Below are positions 30,723 to 37,060 of a stretch of DNA of 37,060 nt, piece after piece (the stretch's first letter is position 1; the number at the start of each line of letters is the position of its first letter). The translations under genes and the position numbers were made by a program. The stretch comes from Sphaerosporella brunnea (Eukaryota; Ascomycota; Pezizomycetes; Pezizales; Pyronemataceae): positions 1 to 37,060 of the forward strand of contig VXIS01000409.1 of NCBI GenBank assembly GCA_008704415.1, in the 5' to 3' direction. Under the pieces are notes generated by a model that was not told the origin of the DNA, made no database searches, and was given only the letters and a program-made list of their open reading frames with translations.

Positions 30723-31567
30723 CTTCTCGGATCGCGACCCTCGTGAGGTCCTTGGCGCTTAGCGCGCTTAGTCTTCAGATCCAGCAACCGTCAACTCGGT
30801 AGTGCCCTTCATTATAATTGGTTGGGCGTCCCGTGGTACGCGCGGCACTTGGACCGGTCAGCGTCCGGGCACGAGGAGCGGCCGGGCAGTATCGGGACGT
30901 TTGTCACGACTCCTCGGGCACTGTTTACTCCGGAGGCGGTTCGGGGGGCGGCCACATAGGCCTACTGACTAATCTTGAATGTTGATACTATCCAATGATT
31001 ATAAACGTACCATTCTTATACCAAAATCCCATTGTCACAGTTTAGGGTGTGACACTTCCACTCCTGCTCGCTTCGCTACCCAATCAGAAAATTCTCCGTC
31101 ACCAGCTGTATCCATTGGCAAGCATGCAACTCAAAAGGAGACTGCTAAGCCTGGAAAACTAAGCAAACGCTTCGCAGAAGATGGAGAGTCAACAGCTGTA
31201 CCGGCAAAGAAAGGAAGAAGTGCGAGAGATATCTTGGATACTATTGACGAGTCTACAAAGCGTTTGGATACCACAGCGACATACATCGGCAAGATGCAAG
31301 CTGAAAGAGCTGATTTTAAGCTCAAGGCACAGCAGAGCAAGTACGAAGACAACGAGAAAGAACGTCAATTCAAATTGCAGATGGAGGAAAAATTATTGTT
31401 GTGGTCAAAGCATGAGGATGCTCACAAGCTTGCGGAACGCGAAGCAAGATTTCGCGCATATATGACCCGATACCCATTTCGTCTTTTGCAGTGGAAACAG
31501 GACGGACGTCAGGGACCTCGTCCCCCTTTGCCTGAATTTTAAAGTCTTTTTTCCATCGTTATCTTCT

Positions 31568-33347
31568 TTATACAACTTCGCTGTTGAATAGCTTCTCCCT
31601 TAATTCAATTCTTTTTTTCTGCCCTAAACTGAAATTTACTCGACCTCTGGCATTGGCTCTCTGTGATGCCTCCTCTCTCTCCAGCCTTTCCGCTTCTTCA
31701 ATGTCAATTGTTTCCCAGAAGTCTTCCCATTCTTCTTCTGCCGGGGCCTCTTCATCCTCGCAGCCTTCCTTCAACAGCTCTTCAACTACTGGACGGATTT
31801 TTAAGTATCCGGACACTCAGAAACCGTGTCCGACCACTACAATTATGCAACGAAAAATCGATTTCTTCACTCTCTTTCACCCAAAAAATCTGTTCTTGAA
31901 CTCAAATTTAGGCCGAGAGCTCCCTCAAGCCTTTGGGCAAAAAGAAGTGGAGATTTCGCTTGTTCTTTACGATATTATCCTCGGTAGAACTTTTTTGGTG
32001 GGCGCGCGTTGGTTAGGGTTTCTGTCCAGGGTGTCCGGATACTTAAAAATCCGTCGAGTAAACCGCCATCGGCTAGGTCTCGTTTAATTCAAAAACATAA
32101 AATATGTAGGACGATACAAGCTTTGATCCACTCCAAAGCGAGTTCATGGAACCGGTCGTCCCCCATCTGTTGGCGCAGCCTGCGTGACGATCCAAACCTT
32201 GCTTTCAAATATTCAACCGCGTGCTCTGAACGTACCCTCACACGTGAAATGAAGTAGTTGAATGTCCTATTATTTGGCCGCTCATTATGAGGTTTCTTGT
32301 ACGGTGCGGTAGACCAGGTCTCAAGCGGATAGGTGGAGTCTGCCCAAATCCACTCGCCGTTCTGAAAAAGCTCGTTGTGCTTTTCCGCCGTTAGGGAGTC
32401 CTTGAACGCCGAGCTGTCATGCTTGCTACCCATATGTTCAACAACATAATTATGGATCCGAAGGTTGGGCAGTGTTATTAACTGGTTCAAATGCGTTAGC
32501 GGAGAGGACATCACAGGAAAATAACCGGTATGAAGGACCGTGACCATACCTGAACGTTCAATGAATAGTTGTTTTTCGGATCAAAATACTCCTCACCGAA
32601 ATGGTGCGGTTTGGCAAAGAGAGGGACGAGGGTCCCATCTACCATGCAGTAACCATTTCGCCACGAATTGCAGGAGCTACTATCCACCCAGGCCTTTGCT
32701 TCTTCCTTTTCCTCATTAGTAGCCCATCGTATAGCCTCATCATGGAAGCTACGCACCGCTTTCATTATTCTTCAAGTCGCCTTGATAACCATTCCTGAAG
32801 AAACACCGGCCCACTGCGCAATATCTTCTGTCCCCGCTGCAGGCCCTTCATGACCAAACCGGTACAGTGCAATGGCCAATTGATATCTCACCGGGAGCTG
32901 ATCAACAGGACCTAACTTTCGTTGAAAAGCCTCATGCCCACCCAGCTTTTCTTCCAAGCGTAGAAAACATGTAGAAGAAACACGTAAATGTCGCTGGAAC
33001 CGCATTGGGTCGTTGACTATATACCCGTCAAATATCAGTGGAAGCTGAGACAACCGTGGAGTTGGCACAGGTGGAAGTCTCCGCAGCTGCGGCAGTTCTT
33101 TGACTTCTGTAATCAACGTCTTGACCGACTTTATAGTTCCGTTGAGTAATTCCAGCATTTGATCAACAGCCTCCTCCGAGTATTAGGAGTCACTACTAGT
33201 ACCTGCATCATCGTCATCACCATCCACCGTCTCCTCCAGCATATCTTCACAGTATTGCTCCACAACCTCAGATGCAAGTGAACAATGCGCTGCCGCTGTT
33301 GTTGCTAAAGCCTCCATCACCTGCGATTTAATCGCTTTCTTCTCCAT
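31568..33347 (-). pseudogene. PIF/Harbinger transposase of element B, interrupted by a MITE
   Basis: Reads MEKKAIKSQV from 33347. Conserved blocks are DPMRFQRHLRVSSTCFLRL, PVRYQLAIALYRFG, YCMVDGTLVPL (Asp codon 32637-32639), IWADSTYPL (Asp codon 32338-32340) and VRSEHAVEYLKARFG (Glu codon 32224-32226), so the DDE triad is still present. A 68-bp intron lies at 32482-32549 (GTATGG...AACCAG). In-frame stops occur at about 33183 (TAA), just before 32765 (TGA) and at 32089-32091 (TGA). The 270-bp MITE at 31789-32058 separates the acidic C-terminus (EEEWEDFWETIDIEEAERLE...FNSEVV). Taking out the MITE and one TA puts both sides in one frame. Confidence 0.88.
31789..32058. mobile_element. MITE, 270 bp, TA-flanked, inside the Harbinger B transposase
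   Basis: 28-bp inverted ends with one mismatch: CTGGACGGATTTTTAAG on the left, and the inverse ending ATCCGTCGAG on the right; the arms continue through TATCCGGACAC. TA stands at 31787-31788 and 32059-32060. No open frame of its own. TA targeting points to a Tc1/mariner source. Confidence 0.9.
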
Positions 33348-33770
33348 TCTGTAGCAAGTTGTCGGCAATACCTCGTGTAACGGGCACAGCGCGGGATGGG
33401 CTCAGCGGCGTAGAACAGGCGCGACGTGGGACGGGCTTGATGGCGTGAGACAGGGATGGGCTCGGCGATGAAGCTCAGCGTGCGTCGGCGGGCGTCTTCT
33501 GGGACAAAAATCTAACAGTCCGAAGTTAGACACATGCTTTGTCAGTTGGAGGGGTTATCGCCACCTGCAGGTAATCTGTTTGTACAGTGCGAGTTGATGG
33601 GCTGCAGATGGGGCGTGGAGGCTGGAGACGTGGTGGGCTGTAGAGTAGATGGGGTGTTGAGGCTTGACTTTCGGGAGAATTTGTGATTGAAAAATATGTG
33701 GTTTCACGACAAGTCAAATTCTGCAGCGATATAGCCGCGAATTCAGCCGGGAATTCGAGTTGCAAATTCT
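33348..33770. other. Right subterminal region of Harbinger B
   Basis: GGCGTG/GATGGGCT repeats at 33395-33500 and several CAAATTCT/GAATTC motifs close to the right end, which resemble GAATTC motifs next to the left end. Possible transposase or partner binding sites; no gene seen. Confidence 0.45.
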
Positions 33771-33790
33771 GGGTCGTGAAGACCCCTAAT

Positions 33791-34079
33791 GTCAGAGAAA
33801 TAATTTAGGCATTGATTGCAGCTATCACCCTAACACAAGGCCAAACTCAGGGTCGGGGGATAGAAGAAATTAGACTTGGGGGTCGGGTGAAACTGCAGAC
33901 ATCGCGAAGTGGTGGGTGTCTATGGTGCCATAGTTGTCTCATACCTGTGCCTAGCAGTCAGCGAGCGGGCGTTGCGGGCAAGCGTCATATTTGCGTGACG
34001 TACACTGGCAAAAATTCAATATTTATGTGCGAAGCTACAAGCTTCCTACGTTGCTCTATTCATCCACTTCGTTTCAGCG
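33791..34079. other. DNA between Harbinger B and the next gene
   Basis: Open in one forward frame but without a recognisable domain; may include the promoter of the downstream gene. Confidence 0.35.
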
Positions 34080-35735
34080 CCACAGAAATGTTTGTGATGA
34101 AGGTGAACCTGGAGGATAATTCCCTTGAAGAAATCGAGATCGAACCATATGACGAGTTTCCCACTCAAGAGGAAGCCCAGATGTTTACAGAGGAAGGAGA
34201 CTCTTTTTTGTATGCGCACATCTGATTTATCTGAAAAACTTGAGCGCTAACAATATGTTGAGATCCCTAAGAGATAGTCATTTACGTCGGTTTAGGTTGT
34301 GCCCTAAGACCCCAGTAACAACGCGGTCCAAATCGGTCGAAAATACCAAAGTACCAAAGGCTGTGTACTTGTCAGAGTCTTCGAGGAAATAAAAAGAGCA
34401 GACAATAATGAACAAATTGTTATAAAGTGTGCTATTAGCGACAAGATGACCTAAAATGAATCATGACCGCTGCAGCTCCAGTATCCAATGGTGAACGATG
34501 CAGGCTTGACTAGTCTGACGACCAAAAATACAATGTTTGTGTTGCCTCCTGACATATTTACCTTTTGAGAAATACTGGCAAAGTGTGCTGAGATAGAAGA
34601 GTGGTCTCCTTCCCTTGAAGGACCACCGGAAGGCTATAAGCTGCAGTGAAAGCGTATCCGTGGTTCTGCTAAGTCTTCAGATCCGTGGATTAAGTTAGTC
34701 GACAACCAAGATGCCAAGCAATGTGCAGCCGACGTACGAGAATTGTTACGCACAAAACGCAAGACAACCGACTAAAAGTTGGTGGTTCAAGTTGTGGCTC
34801 TAGCAAAAGTAGGTAGGGAGAAACGGAGCCATGAAGATAAATCTTCAACGGAATCAAGTGGTTGCGGGAAAAGAAGAAAAAAGATATTCAAGTCTACTGT
34901 AATTTGATTGTGGTGCTGATTATTACAGAAAATCAGGAAGAAAGCGGGAAAGACCACGAGCTGTGAGGCTACATCAATGGAGCGGGAAAGTACACCGGAA
35001 AGAGACGTGGCAAACCACGCTGTACGTATTGCTGAAGCACACCGCTGCAAGAAGCATCCATCAAACCGTCATGGCTGCTTCATCAACCCAAACGGTGAGC
35101 ATGTCACTATGACACCTGGTATGTTAAATTATTGGGCAGCAATGCTGAAAGACAAAACTCCTGGTGTCACAGTTGTTGATCCGACTACGCATCATTTTTT
35201 TGATGCCAGCAATATGCGTACACAAACGGCACCAAAAATGCGCAGCTGTCAGGCTCAGTCCCCCGTCTCAAGTACTCCAGCTACTGCACAATTCCATCCC
35301 TTTGGCATGATGCCAAGCAGTATACCACTACTTTTTCCGTTCCCTACCGGAGCAAGTAATTTCTTTTCGTCTACCGGCGGCTTACCAATACCAACTACCA
35401 ACCCTGATCGGATGGAGTTGTTCAACCTCCTTTTGAGTTTCTTCATGGCCCGCGTCCAAGATATGGACACTGCGCATGATTATCGACAGATTGAGGAAAG
35501 GTTTATTGAGGAAGGTATTACACCACAGCTGATTCAAGCAATGTCAAACATTGACCTGGATACGGTCCTTGGTCCGGGAAATATGGGAATGCGATTGTTT
35601 TTGAGGCGGCTAGTAGGTCGTCAGGAGATTGGATGGAAGGGACGTTTGTTACTTTTATTGGAAATGATTACTAAAAGTTTGTTTGCTTATCCGCTGAAAG
35701 TTGTTTCCACTAGGTCATTTTATTCATATATATAG
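34080..35735 (+). CDS. Unassigned multi-exon gene with possible SAM-like C-terminal domain
   Basis: I do not recognise this gene with certainty. Protein-like pieces follow each other: MFVMKVNLEDNSLEEIEIEP to about 34225; EIEEWSPSLEGPPEGYK and DPWIKLVDNQDAKQC (34570-34775, one stop); a Lys/Ser-rich piece (34788-34907); then 34977-35735. The last, 252 residues, has HRCKKHPSNRHGCF (His22, Cys24, His27, His32, Cys34; possibly metal binding), GEHVTMTPGMLNYWAAML and a Pro/Phe-rich linker. At about 155-212 comes a helical segment (YRQIEERFIEEGITPQLIQA, then LGPGNMGMRLFLRRL) that could be a SAM-like fold. Exon joins are unresolved and the stop in the second piece may mean decay. Similar arrangements occur beside fungal transposons, which is memory-based and weak. 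Confidence 0.4.
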
Positions 35736-35786
35736 CCACAGTGTTTGTAAAAACCCCATATATCCTCAACCGCAACACTCTCAAAC

Positions 35787-37029
35787 TGTTACACCCTGAA
35801 CTATGACAATGGAATTTTGGTATAAGAATGGTACATTTATAATTTTTGAATAGTATCAATATCCAAGATCAGTTAGTAAGCCTATGTGGCCACCCTCTGA
35901 ACCGCACCTGTAGTCCTCAGCATCCGAGGAGTCGGGACAACGCCTCGATACCGCTCGGCCACTCTTTGAGCCCGGATGCTGACCGGTCCAAGTGCCGCGC
36001 GTACGACAGGACGCCCAACCGATTATAATGAATGGCACGTCGAGTCGACAGTTGCTGAGTCCAAAGACTAAGCACGCTAAGCGCCAAAGACCTCACGAGG
36101 GCCGCAATCCGAGAACCTAGAAATACTCTTAGTCAAAGGAAACCGAAGGGACGTCCGAAAGAGATCCTTACATAAAACGTTAGTACCAAGCAATATAGCT
36201 TGGTCCCATTACCGACAAACGACTTGTCAGGATGTTGCAAGAGTAGCATTGCTGGGGGTGCCTCCCGCCGCATGCCTACCTTTAGGTGCTCAGGTCGGTA
36301 TGGTGCGTTGGTAACAAGGATCCGTTGGGTGTTCCAGGAGCAGAGAGTAGTAGAAGTGATAGAAAGGATGGAGGAGTAAGAGCAAGGGGAGCGACGAGCC
36401 TGTTTATGAAGCAAGCCGCCACACCAATTCATTGTGCCGAGGAAGCTGCCGGATACGAAGACAACCTGCAAGGCATCGGAGTCAATCAGCTGGCAAGATG
36501 AGGGGAAAGACCAGCAGACAAAGGTGGAGTCCAATATGCAGAGTCTAGTCATCGGTGTGGGTATCGTTTTTCATATAGCGTACTTCGACGGTATGATACG
36601 ACAGGAGAAACCCCACATCAATATTGATATGATGAGCCATTGGTGCCCACTTCTGGCGCAGAGTCTGATAAGACCTCATCTGCTAATGGTGTACTGCAAG
36701 TTCAGCTGAGCAAGGGGGCATAATCAAAGCAGGCCATAGAGCAAGCTGATCACGCCAGCATCCTGCAAAATAAGCTGAACTCGTCAGAGTGCAAGAGTCT
36801 AGTGTTGCAAGGAGGCACAATTGAAGCAAGCCGTATGGCATGCTGACAATCATGCCAGCGTCCTGCAATATAGATATGACGACACATTGAATTGCAGAAA
36901 ATGACTCACGAGCGGGGAATGACTGTGTGCTCTATGCATGAAAGATTTCTCTGTCCACATACGAAGCACACGCTTAGCAGACGATGGGATTTACCCCTCT
37001 ATTATTCAGGGTCAGAGGGGACTGTCACA
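35787..37029 (+). repeat. 1.24-kb LTR-like repeat, right copy (inverted relative to 29811-31054)
   Basis: Begins TGTTACACCCTGAACTATGA and ends GGGGACTGTCACA. It mirrors the left copy in order and length, including the internal duplication and both intron-like segments. Flanking 5-mers are CAAAC and GACAC, so no exact target duplication is seen. Divergence between the copies (about 10-20% by eye) argues against the arms of one young inverted-repeat element and for two separate insertions. Confidence 0.7.
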
Positions 37030-37060
37030 GACACCCTGTGAAATCAACTACCTTAAAGTA

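Larger units (their letters stand above)
29811..31054 (-). repeat. 1.24-kb LTR-like repeat, left copy
   Basis: In reverse orientation it starts TGTCACACCCTAAACTGTGA and matches 35787-37029 over its whole length, roughly 80-90% by eye. The outer end is TGGGAATCCC here and TGTGACAGTCCCC in the other copy. TG...CA ends, size and lack of a coding domain fit a solo LTR. No target duplication was found (ATCAG against CTTCC), so recombination or end erosion must be allowed for. The copy interrupts the companion gene of Harbinger B. Confidence 0.7.
28713..31542 (+). pseudogene. Companion gene of Harbinger B, interrupted by the 1.24-kb repeat
   Basis: Begins ATG TCC ACC ACA at 28713. One frame continues with stops through NNPWA, IRDGLFYDSSQSNGKNPLGK and FTDLPGVNLDDAEHQKQL. 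It then crosses a 56-bp intron (29135-29190, GTACGT...TACAG) to KQEYQVKVAQLN, NLIERFRAEWPWWDDLH and REPFPYILIQG (stop 29552-29554). The 1.24-kb repeat occupies 29811-31054. Beyond it the gene seems to resume with KRFAEDGEST, ARDILDTIDESTKRL and a Lys/Glu-rich helix, ending GPRPPLPEF at 31542. The layout (acidic/basic, helical C-terminus) fits Harbinger partner proteins, but I do not recognise a named domain. At least four stops make it dead. Confidence 0.6.
24977..33787. mobile_element. PIF/Harbinger element B, old, split by three later insertions
   Basis: Left end AGGGGTTTTCACGACCC (24977-24993) and right end GGGTCGTGAAGACCCCT (33771-33787) are inverse copies with one mismatch. AAT lies on both sides (24974-24976, 33788-33790). 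Inside are the standard two genes, now broken: a companion gene going right (28713-31542) and a DDE transposase going left (31568-33347), meeting tail to tail. Subtracting Harbinger A with one ATT, the 1.24-kb repeat and the 270-bp MITE leaves about 3.9 kb, a normal Harbinger size. The ends, gene order and sizes agree well. Confidence 0.85.

Noticed and set aside
30306..30802. Spliced protein gene inside the left 1.24-kb repeat
   Set aside because: The open stretch lacks an early ATG and the right copy has frameshifts in the same region. Only the splice-like signals are conserved.
28713..33347. Premature stops in Harbinger B as evidence of RIP or C-to-T mutation
   Set aside because: Every stop codon is one C-to-T step from CAA, CAG or CGA, so the pattern proves nothing without an alignment to intact copies.
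29811..37029. The two 1.24-kb repeats as terminal inverted repeats of one large element
   Set aside because: The arms are too diverged for a young element, no flanking duplication is seen, and the left arm cuts through Harbinger B while the right arm lies outside it.

Overview
The window looks like nuclear DNA of a filamentous fungus, most likely an ascomycete; a transposon-rich lineage such as the Pezizomycetes would fit, but that placement is a guess. The support is four single-copy eukaryotic genes with short introns (46-80 bp, GT...AG) that encode recognisable fungal proteins, surrounded by class I and class II transposable elements typical of fungi.

Layout. 1-1227: decayed Ty3/gypsy integrase tail running into an 18-bp minisatellite. 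1228-6311: a nearly complete Ty1/copia element with 220-bp LTRs, a GTAGT target duplication, an internal initiator-tRNA primer site and a deleted reverse transcriptase. 7.0-10.6 kb: a broken zinc-finger-like reading frame, a Myb/SANT-like companion gene and a dead PIF/Harbinger transposase. 11.1-13.0 kb: a degenerate piggyBac-like transposase. 13.0-17.4 kb: hairpin-rich DNA, a dead Tc1/mariner transposase and a TA-flanked MITE.

17.5-23.9 kb is a gene island: a peroxiredoxin Q/Dot5-like nuclear thiol peroxidase, Swc4/DMAP1 (SWR1/NuA4 chromatin complexes), the divergently transcribed kinetochore subunit Spc25, and a Nem1/Dullard-type lipid-signalling phosphatase. All four were resolved to complete spliced frames. 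Two small TA-flanked MITEs lie upstream of NEM1.

24.98-33.79 kb is a nested transposon. An old Harbinger element (B: terminal repeats AGGGGT..., target duplication AAT) was split by a younger, apparently intact Harbinger (A: 25096-28537, duplication ATT), by a 1.24-kb LTR-like repeat (29811-31054) and by a 270-bp TA-flanked MITE (31789-32058). Removing the MITE plus one TA restores the reading frame of B's transposase. Downstream is an unassigned gene with a possible SAM-like C-terminus (34.1-35.7 kb), then a second, inverted copy of the 1.24-kb repeat at the right edge.

No rRNA, tRNA or CRISPR features were seen. The best candidates for something new are the copia leader with three structurally conserved hairpins beside a half-tRNA primer site, the nested Harbinger stratigraphy, and the 1.24-kb repeats that keep splice-like signals on one strand.
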